Source of the DNA: Bacillus sp. Marseille-P3661
GTDB taxonomy: Bacteria > Bacillota > Bacilli > Bacillales > Bacillaceae_J
Direction of reading: 5' to 3'
NCBI RefSeq assembly: GCF_900240995.1
Contig: NZ_LT965953.1
Span: 1,199,303-1,263,302 of the forward strand
Length of the DNA: 64,000 nucleotides
Positions within the stretch are counted from its first letter, which is position 1, and each line of letters starts with the position of its first letter. Both the position numbers and the translations under genes were made by a program. The notes below the pieces were generated by a model. It saw only the letters and a list, made by a program, of their open reading frames with translations, had not been told where the DNA came from and searched no databases. Of this stretch, positions 46,484-57,165 are shown one piece after another.

Positions 46484-46507
46484 TCTCCATTATTAAATGA
46501 ATGGAGA
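46484..46507 (+). promoter_or_regulatory. Hairpin sequestering the trpE Shine-Dalgarno
   Basis: TCTCCATT (46484-46491) pairs with AATGGAGA (46500-46507), covering the GGAG of the trpE ribosome-binding site GGAGAGGTGA. It parallels the translational arm of TRAP control known in B. subtilis. Confidence 0.7.
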
Positions 46508-46518
46508 GGTGACTTCAC

Positions 46519-48039
46519 ATGAAACAATCCGCATTATTAGCCTTTTTGGAGGATGCAAAAAAGTATTTAACAATACCCGTCGTCAAACGCTTTTTTGTTG
46601 ATACCATTACACCAATACAAATTTATCAAAACGTTCAAGATGATGCTTGCTTTTTGTTAGAAAGTAAGGATGAGGGATCACCATGGTCTCGTTATTCGTT
46701 CATTGGACTTAATCCATTTTTATATGTAGAAGAAGATGGGAAAACCTTTTTCATCAAAAACAAGGAAAAAGATATTGTAGAAACTACTTCAAGTTTCCGT
46801 GATGCTTTTAGTCATTGTATGAATTTATTGAAGGTTAAAACACCTGATCTTTCTCTCCCGTTTTGGGGAGGTGCCGTTGGCGTAATGGGCTATGATTCTG
46901 TGTCTACCTTTGAAAAAGTACCTGAGCATTCAAATAATGACCTAAATCTTAAAAGGTATTCTTTTATGTTTTGTGAAACAATGATTGCATTTGATCACGA
47001 TCAAAAGGAATTATCTATTATTGAGTTAGTTCGATTAGCAGGTGAGGAATCAGAAACAGAGCTGAAGTCAAAGTACAATGAAAGTTATGCAAAAATTGAT
47101 TCCGTATTTGAACGTATTTTCAATTCACAACTAAATAATGAGATGCTCCAAGCACTAGATTCAGACAATTCAGCTGATTTCACAGGTGTACGTTCTAATT
47201 ATGCAAAAGATGACTTCATGAAGGATGTGCTAAAGATCCAAGAATATATAAAAGCTGGTGATATTTTCCAAGCAGTCCTTTCGCAGCGATTTGAAATCCC
47301 GATAAATGTTAAAGGCTTTGATTTATATCGAGTTCTTAGAATGGTAAATCCGTCGCCATATTTATTTTATTTAAAACTGGATGATTATGAGCTTGTTGGC
47401 AGTTCTCCAGAACGTTTAGTTCAAATTGAAAATGGTCATCTTGAAATACATCCGATAGCTGGTACAAGAAGAAGAGGTCGATCACAAGCAGAGGATGATG
47501 CGTTAGCCAAAGAGCTATTAGCAGATGAAAAGGAACGCGCCGAACATTATATGCTTGTTGATTTAGCTAGAAATGATATTGGACGTGTTGCTAAATATGG
47601 ATCAGTTGAAACACCAGTATTAATGGAACTTGGTCGTTTTTCACATGTTATGCATATTATTTCAAAAGTAACTGGAAAGCTGAGAGAAGAGGTCAATCCA
47701 ATTGATGCGCTTCTATCATCTTTTCCAGCGGGCACGGTATCAGGGGCACCTAAAATTCGGGCGATGCAAATTTTACAAGAGTTAGAGCCAAATGCGCGAA
47801 ATATCTATGCCGGAACGGTCGCATATCTTGGGTTTGATGGCAATATAGATTCATGTATCGCAATTAGAACTATTTTGATCAAGGATAGTAAAGCGTATGT
47901 TCAGGCGGGTGCCGGAATTGTAGCTGATTCTATCCCTGAATTGGAATATAAAGAAACAATAAATAAAGCTAGTGCACTAATCAAAACAATTAAACAAGCT
48001 GAGAAAATGTTTGCTAAAGGAGTGAAGGAGCATGTTTAA
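46519..48039 (+). CDS. trpE: Anthranilate synthase component I
   Basis: Converts chorismate to anthranilate with ammonia from a glutamine amidotransferase subunit; 506 residues. The C-terminal chorismate-binding domain contains GDIFQAVLSQRFEI, GSSPERLVQIE, IAGTRRRG, LADEKERAEHYMLVDLARNDIGRVA and FPAGTVSGAPKIRAM. An N-terminal feedback-type LLESKDEG...YSFIGLNP segment fits tryptophan inhibition. No trpG is in the operon, so the amidotransferase is probably PabA from the folate operon, as in B. subtilis. It overlaps trpD by 8 bases. Confidence 0.97.
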   Translation: MKQSALLAFLEDAKKYLTIPVVKRFFVDTITPIQIYQNVQDDACFLLESKDEGSPWSRYSFIGLNPFLYVEEDGKTFFIKNKEKDIVETTSSFRDAFSHCMNLLKVKTPDLSLPFWGGAVGVMGYDSVSTFEKVPEHSNNDLNLKRYSFMFCETMIAFDHDQKELSIIELVRLAGEESETELKSKYNESYAKIDSVFERIFNSQLNNEMLQALDSDNSADFTGVRSNYAKDDFMKDVLKIQEYIKAGDIFQAVLSQRFEIPINVKGFDLYRVLRMVNPSPYLFYLKLDDYELVGSSPERLVQIENGHLEIHPIAGTRRRGRSQAEDDALAKELLADEKERAEHYMLVDLARNDIGRVAKYGSVETPVLMELGRFSHVMHIISKVTGKLREEVNPIDALLSSFPAGTVSGAPKIRAMQILQELEPNARNIYAGTVAYLGFDGNIDSCIAIRTILIKDSKAYVQAGAGIVADSIPELEYKETINKASALIKTIKQAEKMFAKGVKEHV

Positions 48040-49069
48040 AGAAATTTTAAATAAATGTGTATGTGGTGAAACCTTAACAGAGCAAGAAGCTAAAAATATG
48101 ATGGATGAAATTATGATTGGCAATGCAACACAAAGTCAGATTGCTAGTCTTATATCAATTTTAAGATTCCGCGGAGAAACAGCAGACGAACTTGTTGGTT
48201 TTGCAAATGCAATGCGTGACCATATGATGCAGGTAAATTTTGATGATGATTCTGTAATTGATACATGTGGTACTGGTGGGGATGGTGCCTCTACTTTTAA
48301 TATTTCAACTACATCCGCTATAGTCTTATCGTCACTAGGTGTGAAAGTTGCGAAACATGGTAACCGTGCTGTTTCGTCTAAAAGTGGCAGTGCTGATGTA
48401 CTTGAATATTTAGGCATAGATATTCAAGCTACACCAGAACAAGCAAAACAGTCTATGCAGGAAAATGGAATGAGCTTTCTATTTGCTCCGATATATCACG
48501 CAGCAATGCGGCATGCGGCAGCCCCAAGAAAAGAAATTGGATTCCGAACAATTTTTAATATATTGGGACCTATTTCTAATCCTGCAAATTGTAAGTTTCA
48601 ATTAATTGGTGTTTATGATACAAAATTCGCAAAAATAATGGCCGAGGCTCTTCATCGTTTGGGTACAAAGAAGGCTCTTTTAGTAACGGGACGTGACGGT
48701 TTAGATGAATGTTCAATAACGGCAGAAACAGATATCGTAGAACTTAAGGATGGTAAAATTTCAACACAAGTAATTGCTCCTGAAGATTTTGGGTTAGCAA
48801 GAGGGAAACTTGAAGATATTCGAGTTTCATCTGTTAGAGAAAGTGCAGAGCTTTGTGAGAAAATCTTTACAAACAAGGCTAATCAAAGTGCAATAGATAT
48901 CGTTTTATTAAATGCGGCTGCAGGATTATATGCTGTTAATAAGGTTGAATCAATCAGCAAGGGGATTGAATTAGCAAAAGAAGCAATTGAGTCTGGTACT
49001 GCACTAAATCAATTAAATAAATTACGAAATAATAGTGTTACTAGTAAGGAGAAACATAACTATGCTTAA
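48032..49069 (+). CDS. trpD: Anthranilate phosphoribosyltransferase
   Basis: Joins anthranilate to PRPP; 345 residues. The PRPP-binding motif is DTCGTGGDGASTFNIST, followed by KHGNRAVSSKSGSADVLE and the anthranilate channel with HAAMRHAAAPRKEIGFRTIFN. It starts 8 bases before the end of trpE after GGAGTGAAGGAG, and ends overlapping trpC. Confidence 0.96.
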   Translation: MFKEILNKCVCGETLTEQEAKNMMDEIMIGNATQSQIASLISILRFRGETADELVGFANAMRDHMMQVNFDDDSVIDTCGTGGDGASTFNISTTSAIVLSSLGVKVAKHGNRAVSSKSGSADVLEYLGIDIQATPEQAKQSMQENGMSFLFAPIYHAAMRHAAAPRKEIGFRTIFNILGPISNPANCKFQLIGVYDTKFAKIMAEALHRLGTKKALLVTGRDGLDECSITAETDIVELKDGKISTQVIAPEDFGLARGKLEDIRVSSVRESAELCEKIFTNKANQSAIDIVLLNAAAGLYAVNKVESISKGIELAKEAIESGTALNQLNKLRNNSVTSKEKHNYA

Positions 49070-49814
49070 TAAAATTTTGCAAACTAAACAAGAAGAGATT
49101 AGAGCTATTACACTACCGGATCAAGTAGATGTAAGGGGGATTTCTTTCTATAACGCTTTACGTAATAAAACAAGGGAAGTAGCGTTAATTGCAGAAGTAA
49201 AGAAGGCTTCACCATCAAAAGGAATCATTAGAGCGGATTTTGATCCAGTTGAAATTGCATTAGGTTATGAAGATGGAGGCGCAAACGCGATTTCGGTTTT
49301 AACTGACAGGCAATACTTTCACGGAGATATCGCGTATTTAACAGCAATCAAAAATGCGGTTAATATACCAGTTATGAGAAAAGAATTTATTATCGATTTT
49401 ATTCAAGTAGAGCAAAGTAAACGAATTGGAGCTGATGCGATATTACTAATTGCTGAAGCATTAGAACCCCGCAAGCTATTTGAATTATATAAGCAAGCAA
49501 CTGAATTGGGTTTAGATTGTTTAGTTGAAGTGCATTCAGAACAAGCGCTAGCGGGTATATTAAATGTGTTTACCCCAAAGATTATTGGCGTTAATAACCG
49601 GAACTTAAATACCTTTGAAACGACACTAGGACAAACAGAACTTATCGCTGCCATGATTCCAAAGGGAAGTATATTTGTAAGCGAAAGCGGTATTTTTACT
49701 TTTGAGGATATTAACAGGGTTGCAAATGCGGGAGCGGATGCAGTATTAGTCGGTGAATCATTAATGAGAGCCGATACACCAGCTAAAGGAATTGAATGCT
49801 TGTTTGGAGGATAA
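49062..49814 (+). CDS. trpC: Indole-3-glycerol phosphate synthase
   Basis: TIM-barrel enzyme that closes the indole ring; 250 residues. Motifs: IAEVKKASPSKGIIR (catalytic Lys), ISVLTDRQYFHGD, VMRKEFIID, GVNNRNLNTFE and FVSESGIF. ATG 49062 follows AAGGAG and overlaps trpD by 8 bases; an alternative TTG at 49035 would include the Shine-Dalgarno. It is separate from trpF, unlike the fused E. coli gene. Confidence 0.96.
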   Translation: MLNKILQTKQEEIRAITLPDQVDVRGISFYNALRNKTREVALIAEVKKASPSKGIIRADFDPVEIALGYEDGGANAISVLTDRQYFHGDIAYLTAIKNAVNIPVMRKEFIIDFIQVEQSKRIGADAILLIAEALEPRKLFELYKQATELGLDCLVEVHSEQALAGILNVFTPKIIGVNNRNLNTFETTLGQTELIAAMIPKGSIFVSESGIFTFEDINRVANAGADAVLVGESLMRADTPAKGIECLFGG

Positions 49815-49822
49815 GAAATAGA

Positions 49823-50461
49823 ATGATAGATTTAAAGCTTTGTGGAAATCACTCTTTGCAGGATTTACAACGCTCTACTCAAAGTGGTGCTAATTATATT
49901 GGGATTATTTTTGCTGATAGTAAACGTCAGGTGAACCCAATCGAGTGTAAACAGTGGTTAGAGAAAACTAAAAAATTAAAACATCAAAAGCTTGTTGGAG
50001 TGTTTGTGAATCCAACCTTGGAAGAGATTTTAACGGTTCTTGAACATGTCCCTCTCGATATTGTTCAATTTCATGGAACAGAAACAGCAGAAGAGATTGT
50101 TGAGTTTAAATTATTAACAAATAAAACTGCTTGGAAGGTCATCCATCACGATCAAGACGGACTTGACCAAATGCGAAAGTTTAAAGGTGTTGCAGATGGT
50201 TATGTAGTCGATTCAAAGGTCAAAGGTGCATGGGGTGGTACGGGAAAGACTTTCGATTGGAAAGCGACCCCTAGTTATCGAAAGGAAGCAGAAGTTCAAG
50301 GTGTTCCTTGTTTAATTGCTGGTGGTATTACTCCTAATAATGTAGATCAACTACTGGCTTTTGAACCTTTAGGGATTGATATTTCCAGTGGTACAGAAAC
50401 AAACGGTGAAAAAGATTTACAAAAAATTGAGCTACTAGTAGAGAGGTTGAACTCAAAATGA
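49823..50461 (+). CDS. trpF: Phosphoribosylanthranilate isomerase
   Basis: Amadori isomerase of tryptophan synthesis; 212 residues. The catalytic Cys is in LKLCGN, and the general-acid Asp is in VDSKV. The phosphate-binding motifs are [11 protein letters not shown] and [12 protein letters not shown] 49823 is chosen for [14 protein letters not shown] lies 12 bases upstream inside the end of trpC, a slightly long spacing. It overlaps trpB by four bases (ATGA). Confidence 0.95.
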   Translation: MIDLKLCGNHSLQDLQRSTQSGANYIGIIFADSKRQVNPIECKQWLEKTKKLKHQKLVGVFVNPTLEEILTVLEHVPLDIVQFHGTETAEEIVEFKLLTNKTAWKVIHHDQDGLDQMRKFKGVADGYVVDSKVKGAWGGTGKTFDWKATPSYRKEAEVQGVPCLIAGGITPNNVDQLLAFEPLGIDISSGTETNGEKDLQKIELLVERLNSK

Positions 50462-51654
50462 CGATAACAACTTATCCAGACCAAACAGGGCGCTTTGGTG
50501 AATTTGGAGGGAAATTTGTACCAGAAACACTAATGGGTCCTCTTGATGAACTAGAATCAGCATTAAACGAAGCAATGAAAGACCAACAGTTTTTAGTTGA
50601 GTATAGCAATTACTTAAAGGAATACTCCGGGCGCCCTACAGCACTTACATTTGCTGATAATCTTACAAAAAAATTAGGTGGAGCAAAAATCTATTTGAAA
50701 CGTGAAGATTTAAATCATACGGGTGCACATAAATTAAATAACGCAATTGGCCAGGCATTGCTTGCGAAAAGAATGGGGAAGACCAAAATTATTGCTGAAA
50801 CAGGCGCTGGTCAGCATGGCGTAGCTTCTGCTACCGTAGCAGCAAAGTTTGGCCTAGAATGTAAAGTGTTCATGGGAGAAGAAGATATTAAGCGTCAAGC
50901 CTTAAATGTTTTTAGGATGAAACTTTTAGGAGCTGAGGTTATACCGGTGACGAGCGGTAATGGTACGTTGAAAGATGCGACAAATGAGGCAATTCGCTAT
51001 TGGGTACAGCATTGTGAAGACCATTTTTATGTGATTGGCTCTGTAGTTGGCCCCCACCCATATCCCAAGATGGTTCGAGATTTCCAGAGAATTATTGGTG
51101 ATGAATCCAAGAAACAATTTTTGAAGGCTGAATATTCATTGCCGACAACAATTATAGCTTGTGTGGGAGGAGGAAGTAATGCGATCGGAATGTTTTACCC
51201 GTTTTTAAATGATGAAGTTAATTTAGTAGGGGTTGAGGCTGCTGGTAAAGGTGTGGAGACGGACTTGCATGCTGCTACAATAGCTAAAGGAACAAAAGGT
51301 GTCATTCATGGCTCCTTAACCTACTTACTTCAGGACGAATCAGGTCAAATTCAAGAGCCATACTCCATTTCAGCTGGTCTTGATTATCCAGGAATAGGTC
51401 CGGAGCATGCTTACCTTGCTAGCTTAGAAAGGGTGCGTTATGAAAGTGTTACCGACGATGAGGCACTTTCTGCGTTGTCCTTGTTATCGAAAGAAGAGGG
51501 AATTATTCCAGCAATTGAGACTGCACATGCATTAGCAAAAGCATTTCAGCTGGCGCCACAAATGAAAAAGGATGAAACAATCCTAGTCTGTTTGTCTGGT
51601 AGAGGCGACAAGGATGTTCATTCATTAATGCAATACTTTGAAGGAGAGGAATAA
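50458..51654 (+). CDS. trpB: Tryptophan synthase beta chain
   Basis: PLP enzyme that condenses indole with serine; 398 residues. The PLP Lys is in the [14 protein letters not shown] motif, and [16 protein letters not shown] and the phosphate loop [12 protein letters not shown] are present. [16 protein letters not shown] is the typical start. It is coupled to trpF by a four-base overlap and lies one base before trpA. Confidence 0.97.
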   Translation: MTITTYPDQTGRFGEFGGKFVPETLMGPLDELESALNEAMKDQQFLVEYSNYLKEYSGRPTALTFADNLTKKLGGAKIYLKREDLNHTGAHKLNNAIGQALLAKRMGKTKIIAETGAGQHGVASATVAAKFGLECKVFMGEEDIKRQALNVFRMKLLGAEVIPVTSGNGTLKDATNEAIRYWVQHCEDHFYVIGSVVGPHPYPKMVRDFQRIIGDESKKQFLKAEYSLPTTIIACVGGGSNAIGMFYPFLNDEVNLVGVEAAGKGVETDLHAATIAKGTKGVIHGSLTYLLQDESGQIQEPYSISAGLDYPGIGPEHAYLASLERVRYESVTDDEALSALSLLSKEEGIIPAIETAHALAKAFQLAPQMKKDETILVCLSGRGDKDVHSLMQYFEGEE

Positions 51655-51655
51655 A

Positions 51656-52477
51656 ATGCGCACGAATTTTCAACAGCGGCTGCAGCAGGCCGATCTTTTG
51701 TTTATTCCATTCATAATGGCAGGAGATCCAAGCGAACAAGCAACGATTGAACTAGCATTAGCCTTACAAGAAGAAGGTGCTCATATCTTAGAACTAGGGA
51801 TCCCATATTCCGATCCATTAGCTGATGGGCCGGTGATTCAAAGGTCAGCCGCAAGAGCGTTAAAGACACAAATAACATTAAGGAAGGCAATGAATATCGT
51901 TCCTAAAATGAGAGAAAAAGGATTAAAAATTCCGGTTGTAGTATTTACCTATTACAATCCTGTGTTACAATTAGGGGAAGAATCCTTTTTTGCTTTAGCG
52001 CGAGAAAATGACATTGATGGATTGTTAATTCCAGATCTTCCTTTTGAAGAAAGTGAACAGCTTAGAAATCGTTGCCTACAAGAAGGAATTGAATACATCT
52101 CATTAGTTGCACCTAATTCAAATGATCGTATTCGAAAGATTGCTACAAGTGCTCGTGGGTTCCTTTATTGTGTTTCTTCTCTTGGAGTGACGGGGGTCCG
52201 CTCAACACTTAGTTCAAACGTAACGCCATTTTTAGAGAAGGTAAAGGAATATAGCAACGTGCCAGTTGCAGTTGGTTTTGGTATTTCTAATTCTGAACAA
52301 ATTGAAATATTAAAGGACCATTGTGATGGAATTATAGTTGGCAGTGCTATTATTACAAAAATTGAACAATTAAATGAGCAATTAACCTCTGAAACTGAGA
52401 TAGTAAGGGCTCAAGCAATCCTTGAATTTAGACAGTTTATTCGATCGCTTTTCTCGACTTCAACAGCTAGAGTATAA
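51656..52477 (+). CDS. trpA: Tryptophan synthase alpha chain
   Basis: Cleaves indole-3-glycerol phosphate to indole and feeds the beta chain; 273 residues. The catalytic Glu is in ILELGIPYSDPLADGPVIQ and Asp in GLLIPDLPFEES; the phosphate site is VAVGFGISN and GIIVGSAI. ATG 51656 follows AAGGAGAGG; an upstream start at 51638 is within trpB. The C-terminus ends with a short polar tail. Confidence 0.96.
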   Translation: MRTNFQQRLQQADLLFIPFIMAGDPSEQATIELALALQEEGAHILELGIPYSDPLADGPVIQRSAARALKTQITLRKAMNIVPKMREKGLKIPVVVFTYYNPVLQLGEESFFALARENDIDGLLIPDLPFEESEQLRNRCLQEGIEYISLVAPNSNDRIRKIATSARGFLYCVSSLGVTGVRSTLSSNVTPFLEKVKEYSNVPVAVGFGISNSEQIEILKDHCDGIIVGSAIITKIEQLNEQLTSETEIVRAQAILEFRQFIRSLFSTSTARV

Positions 52478-52513
52478 TGAAATGAACATGAACATAGGAA
52501 TGGTGGGACTTTT

Positions 52514-53611
52514 ATGAACATTAAGGTAAAAGAACAGCTATTAGGTTTAACACCGTATCAACCAGGTAAACCAATTGAAGACGTTAAAAGAGAGCTTGGC
52601 TTAAATAAAATCACAAAGCTTGCCTCTAACGAAAACCCATTCGGTAGCTCTCAAAAGGCAATAGAAGCGGCTAAAAACGAATTGAATAACGTAGCTATTT
52701 ATCCAGATGGCTATTCCAAGACCTTGCGTGAAAAAGTAGCAAGCCACATAGGTGTAGCTGAGAATCAAATTATTTTCGGCAGTGGTTCAGATGAAGTCAT
52801 TCAGATTATTTGTCGTTCTTTGTTATCTCCAAATACGAATACTGTAATGGCTAATCCATCTTTTTCTCAGTACAAGCATAATGCAGTGATTGAGGGAGCC
52901 GAAATACGTGAAATCGAAAATATAAATGGTGAACATGATCTCGATGGAATGTTAAATGCAATTGATACTCAAACAAAGGTAGTATGGGTTTGTACTCCTA
53001 ATAATCCTACTGGCACATATATTGGCGAAGAGAAACTTGTTAACTTTATTAAACAAGTGCCTAATGATGTACTAGTTGTAGTGGACGAAGCTTATTATGA
53101 GTATGTGGTTGCGGAAGATTATCCAAATACGGTTGCATTGCTTGATCAATATCCTAACTTGGTAATCTTAAGAACTTTCTCAAAAGCTTATGGACTGGCT
53201 TCCTTACGAGTCGGGTTTGGAATAGGTCACCCTGATTTTATTCAAGCAATTGAGCCAGCAAGAGGCCCTTTTAATACATCAAGAGCAGGTCAAGCAGCAG
53301 CAGCAGCAGCACTGGATGATGCTGATTTTATTGAAACATGTGTTAAAGCTAATCGTAAAGGTCTTGAGCAGTTCTATGCATTTTGTGAAGAAAAAGGTTT
53401 ATCATATTTTCCATCACAAGCAAACTTTATATTAATTGACTTCAAGCGCTCAGGTCAGGAAGTATTCGACTATTTATTGAGTAAAGGATTTATCGTTCGT
53501 TCTGGAACGGCACTTGGTTATCCAACCTCAGTTCGGATTACTGTTGGAAGCTACGAACAAAATCAAGAAATTATCGAGGTCCTTACTGAAATGCTCGAAC
53601 AATCTCGTTAG
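52514..53611 (+). CDS. hisC: Histidinol-phosphate aminotransferase
   Basis: PLP aminotransferase of 365 residues. In Bacillus it serves both histidine synthesis and the last transamination in Tyr and Phe synthesis, which explains its place in the aromatic operon. Motifs: [31 protein letters not shown] and the PLP-Lys region [17 protein letters not shown]. The start follows ATGGTGGG, 36 bases after trpA. Confidence 0.95.
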   Translation: MNIKVKEQLLGLTPYQPGKPIEDVKRELGLNKITKLASNENPFGSSQKAIEAAKNELNNVAIYPDGYSKTLREKVASHIGVAENQIIFGSGSDEVIQIICRSLLSPNTNTVMANPSFSQYKHNAVIEGAEIREIENINGEHDLDGMLNAIDTQTKVVWVCTPNNPTGTYIGEEKLVNFIKQVPNDVLVVVDEAYYEYVVAEDYPNTVALLDQYPNLVILRTFSKAYGLASLRVGFGIGHPDFIQAIEPARGPFNTSRAGQAAAAAALDDADFIETCVKANRKGLEQFYAFCEEKGLSYFPSQANFILIDFKRSGQEVFDYLLSKGFIVRSGTALGYPTSVRITVGSYEQNQEIIEVLTEMLEQSR

Positions 53612-53623
53612 GAGGAGCACGGC

Positions 53624-54724
53624 TTGAAAAAAAAAGTTTTTGTAGTTGGACTTGGTCTTATCGGTGGTTCGATTGCATTAGCAATTAAAAGAACCCAGGA
53701 TGTTGAGGTGCTAGGCTACGATGTGAACGAGGAACGTCTTCGCCTAGCTAAAACATTGCAGGTTATAGATGAGTACACTACAGATTTAAAAGCTGGTGCT
53801 GAAAATGCCGATTTAATCCTTATTTCAGCACCAGTTCAACAAACAGAGTTAATAGTGGAAGAACTGGCAAATACTAAGTTAAAACCATCAGTTATTATTA
53901 CAGACGTTGGAAGTACTAAAAAACAAATAGTTGAAAAAGCTAGGATATTGCTTGATAACAATATTACTTTTATCGGTGGTCATCCAATGGCTGGCTCTCA
54001 TAAAAGCGGTGTTAGTGCAGCTCGACCGCATCTTTTTGAAAATGCTTTTTATATACTAACTCCAACCGATCAAGTACCATCCGAAAAGCTTGAGGAATTG
54101 CAAGCATGGTTAGAAGGTACAAAAGCTAATTTTATTGTATTATCACCATCGGAACATGATGAAATTGTTGGAGCAATAAGTCATTTTCCGCATATAATTG
54201 CAGCTAGCTTAGTACACCAAGTTGCTATATTTGATGAGAAGAATTCAACTGTTTCAAGAATGGCTGCTGGCGGATTTAGAGATATTACTAGAATTGCTTC
54301 AAGTAGTCCTGTTATGTGGCGTGATATTTTGTTGCATAATAAAGATTCACTATTGCAGCTTTTTGATAATTGGCAGATAGAAATGGATAATATAAAAAAA
54401 ATGATCGCTACTCTAAATAGCGAGGAAATTTATAATTACTTTCAGCAAGCCAAACAATTCCGAGATGGCCTGCCAGTGAAAGAAAAAGGAGCCATACCTT
54501 CATTTTATGACCTATATGTAGATGTTCCTGACTATCCTGGTATAATCTCAGAAGTCACAGGGATTCTTGCTAAGGAAGAGATCAGTATAACAAATATAAG
54601 GATTATAGAAGCACGTGAGGATATCATGGGAGTTTTACGATTAAGCTTTCGAAATGATGAAGATCGAAAAAGTGCACAATCCTGCTTGGAACGATATAAT
54701 TATGAAACATACCTAGCAACTTAA
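53624..54724 (+). CDS. tyrA: Prephenate dehydrogenase with ACT domain
   Basis: Oxidises prephenate to 4-hydroxyphenylpyruvate for tyrosine; 366 residues. The Rossmann motif is [15 protein letters not shown], with [13 protein letters not shown] and the catalytic His in [21 protein letters not shown]-terminal ACT domain ([30 protein letters not shown]) is expected to sense tyrosine. The start is TTG 53624 after AGGAGGAG. Confidence 0.96.
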   Translation: MKKKVFVVGLGLIGGSIALAIKRTQDVEVLGYDVNEERLRLAKTLQVIDEYTTDLKAGAENADLILISAPVQQTELIVEELANTKLKPSVIITDVGSTKKQIVEKARILLDNNITFIGGHPMAGSHKSGVSAARPHLFENAFYILTPTDQVPSEKLEELQAWLEGTKANFIVLSPSEHDEIVGAISHFPHIIAASLVHQVAIFDEKNSTVSRMAAGGFRDITRIASSSPVMWRDILLHNKDSLLQLFDNWQIEMDNIKKMIATLNSEEIYNYFQQAKQFRDGLPVKEKGAIPSFYDLYVDVPDYPGIISEVTGILAKEEISITNIRIIEAREDIMGVLRLSFRNDEDRKSAQSCLERYNYETYLAT

Positions 54725-54746
54725 TTATTGTAATGGGGGTGCCTAC

Positions 54747-56039
54747 TTGTCTTCGAAACGTTTATTATTTAATATTTCTAAACTCACAGGGACTATTACA
54801 GTTCCGGGTGATAAATCCATTTCACATCGAGCTGTAATGTTAGGGTCGATTGCTAAAGGTAAAACAACAATTAAAGGATTTCTTCCTGGTGAAGATTGCT
54901 TAAGTACAATTAGTTGTTTTCAAAAAATGGGTGTCAAGATCACTCAACAAGAAGATTACGTAGAAGTAGAATCTAACGGAATAAACGGGTTAGTAGAACC
55001 TAAAGAATTACTAGACGTTGGGAATTCTGGAACTACAACAAGATTATTGCTTGGAATTTTAGCAACATGTCCTTTTCATTCTATACTTATTGGCGATGAA
55101 TCGATAGGTAAGCGACCAATGAGCCGGGTAACAAAACCATTAGCAACAATGGGCGCCAAAATCGATGGACGTGAAAATGGACAATATACACCAATTTCCA
55201 TTCGTGGCGGTCAGACAAAAGGGATTGATTACATATCACCGGTTGCTAGTGCACAGGTGAAATCTTCCATATTATTAGCGGGGCTTGGGTCTGAAGGAAT
55301 AACATCTGTTACCGAACCTGCTTTATCGAGGGATCATACAGAAAGAATGCTTGAAGCGTTTGGTGTTAAAGTAAAACGCGAAGGGTTGAAGGTTTCAATT
55401 GAAGGTGGCCAAGCACTGACCGCAACACATATTGAAGTTCCTGGTGATATTTCATCTGCAGCGTTTTTTCTTGTAGCAGGCGCAATTGTTCCAAACAGTT
55501 CTATTTATCTTAAAAATGTTGGGATGAATTCTAGTCGTAGAGGGATAATTGATGTGTTAACAGATATGGGTGCTAACTTGACCGTACAAAATGAAAGAAT
55601 AGTAAATGGTGAACCAATAGCTGATTTAGCTATTACAACATCAAACTTAAAAGGTATTGAAATTGGTGGCGAAATTATACCTACCCTTATTGACGAAATT
55701 CCGATTATTGCATTATTAGCTACTCAAGCAGAGGGGATAACAACCATTAAAGATGCTGCTGAGTTGAAGGTAAAAGAAACTAATCGGATCGATACAGTGG
55801 TATCGCAACTTGAAAAAATGGGGGCAAGCATAAAGCCAACTGAAGACGGAATGATTATTGAAGGTAAAACAGCGTTACACGGTGCAACAGTGGATAGTTT
55901 TGGTGATCATCGGATCGGTATGATGTTGGCAATTGCAGCGTTGTTATCATCTTCTGAATCCAATCTATTGAATGCTGAGGCCATTTCGGTTTCTTACCCT
56001 AATTTCTTTGAACACTTAAATGAGCTTGTCCAAATATAA
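54747..56039 (+). CDS. aroA: 5-enolpyruvylshikimate-3-phosphate synthase
   Basis: Sixth step of the shikimate pathway (aroE in B. subtilis nomenclature), 430 residues. Substrate motifs are [18 protein letters not shown] and [30 protein letters not shown] and LKVKETNRI follow. The sequence GNSGTTTR resembles class II enzymes, which are often insensitive to glyphosate, but this is inferred from one motif only. The start is TTG 54747 after GGGGGT. It is the last gene of the aromatic supra-operon. Confidence 0.96.
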   Translation: MSSKRLLFNISKLTGTITVPGDKSISHRAVMLGSIAKGKTTIKGFLPGEDCLSTISCFQKMGVKITQQEDYVEVESNGINGLVEPKELLDVGNSGTTTRLLLGILATCPFHSILIGDESIGKRPMSRVTKPLATMGAKIDGRENGQYTPISIRGGQTKGIDYISPVASAQVKSSILLAGLGSEGITSVTEPALSRDHTERMLEAFGVKVKREGLKVSIEGGQALTATHIEVPGDISSAAFFLVAGAIVPNSSIYLKNVGMNSSRRGIIDVLTDMGANLTVQNERIVNGEPIADLAITTSNLKGIEIGGEIIPTLIDEIPIIALLATQAEGITTIKDAAELKVKETNRIDTVVSQLEKMGASIKPTEDGMIIEGKTALHGATVDSFGDHRIGMMLAIAALLSSSESNLLNAEAISVSYPNFFEHLNELVQI

Positions 56040-56119
56040 AGTGTAGTTCTAATATGTCCTTCTCTATCATAACTTGTATGAAAGAAAGCATGTACAAGCT
56101 GATAGGGGGACATTTTATT

Positions 56120-57022
56120 TTGCGCTATATTATTGAACATGCCAATGTAGTATTAGATAAAGGAATAATCGTAAGGTCTTTTCTGGTTGAGGATAAGAAG
56201 ATTGGCTATTATAGTACAAGCTTAAAACAGTATAAAGGAATGCGAATGGATGCATCTTCATATTTTATGACATCGGGTCAAATAATAAATGACCTTGACT
56301 TATTAACGATAGCAAATTCTTTTGAGTATCGAAATCGAATTAAAAAGCTGATACAAAAGGGATGCACAACAATTCTTACTTCTTTTTATATGGCTTACGA
56401 AGAAGGCTTTAAGCAAAAGCTTGATTATGCTAATCACTGTATGATTAATAGTACTCTTGATTATGAAATTGGGTTACAGCTACCCGTAGAAAAATTGACA
56501 CCCACTATGATTCGACTATGTAAAAAACATAAAATTCCATTTATTTTAGTTGATATTAGCGATCACACAAATCTTTATTATGTCCCGTGGGGTTGGATAA
56601 GAGAGGCGATGTACTTATACAATGTGCCCATCTATCCACTCTGGAAAACTGAAAATAAGAAAATATATAAAGAGCAAAAACAATTATGGGAAGAAATTTG
56701 TACAATTAATAAAATTCCAACGCATTTGAATTTTCCTACAGACTTATCTCCAATACCAAAAACCATTTTAAAACAGATTGGTCTTTATCCAAAAAAAGGG
56801 GAACTGCTAATTGGAAATGACCTTGATTACAATTTATATTCTTTCCCGTCTATAGACTCGAAAGTTGAAGAAAAAGATAAACTTGATTATGATAAACAAG
56901 AACCAATCATTACCGTCCATAAAGGGAGAATCATGAAAGTTATGGATACAGTGAATTATTTTCCAGGTTATGGGGAAAAATTAAAAGTTAATATACCAGG
57001 TCTTTTTGCAACGATCCAATAG
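56120..57022 (+). CDS. Amidohydrolase-like protein lacking metal ligands, function unknown
   Basis: I do not recognise this 300-residue protein by name. Its ends resemble the split beta domain of amidohydrolases: VVLDKGIIVRSFLVEDKKI with MDASSYFMTSGQI at the N-terminus, and KKGELLIGNDLDYNLYSF near the C-terminus (compare KGxIxxGxDADLxxx). The GCTTIL segment is like the usual GvTT. The HxH metal motif that should follow the PG turn is absent (SGQIINDLDLL). TTG 56120 is chosen because AGGGGGA lies 9 bases upstream; ATG 56054 has no Shine-Dalgarno. It may be cotranscribed with aroA. Confidence 0.6.
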   Translation: MRYIIEHANVVLDKGIIVRSFLVEDKKIGYYSTSLKQYKGMRMDASSYFMTSGQIINDLDLLTIANSFEYRNRIKKLIQKGCTTILTSFYMAYEEGFKQKLDYANHCMINSTLDYEIGLQLPVEKLTPTMIRLCKKHKIPFILVDISDHTNLYYVPWGWIREAMYLYNVPIYPLWKTENKKIYKEQKQLWEEICTINKIPTHLNFPTDLSPIPKTILKQIGLYPKKGELLIGNDLDYNLYSFPSIDSKVEEKDKLDYDKQEPIITVHKGRIMKVMDTVNYFPGYGEKLKVNIPGLFATIQ

Positions 57023-57027
57023 AAAAC

Positions 57028-57047
57028 AACCATCATTAATGATGGTT
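57028..57047 (+). terminator. Possible terminator before ypiA
   Basis: AACCATCATT / AATGATGGTT is a 20-base palindrome followed by ATTATTTTA. The T-tract is interrupted. Confidence 0.55.
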
Positions 57048-57165
57048 ATTATTTTACTTACAAACGTTTAAACTTATTAAAAATCAAAGAAAATTACACC
57101 TATGCTTTTTGGGACATTTAACGTGTACCATCTTTAATTAAATTATTTATAAGGGAGTTTGGGCA

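Noticed and set aside
46215-46518. Absence of trpG from the trp operon as an anomaly
   Set aside because: B. subtilis also lacks trpG here and uses PabA from the folate operon, so this is the normal arrangement.
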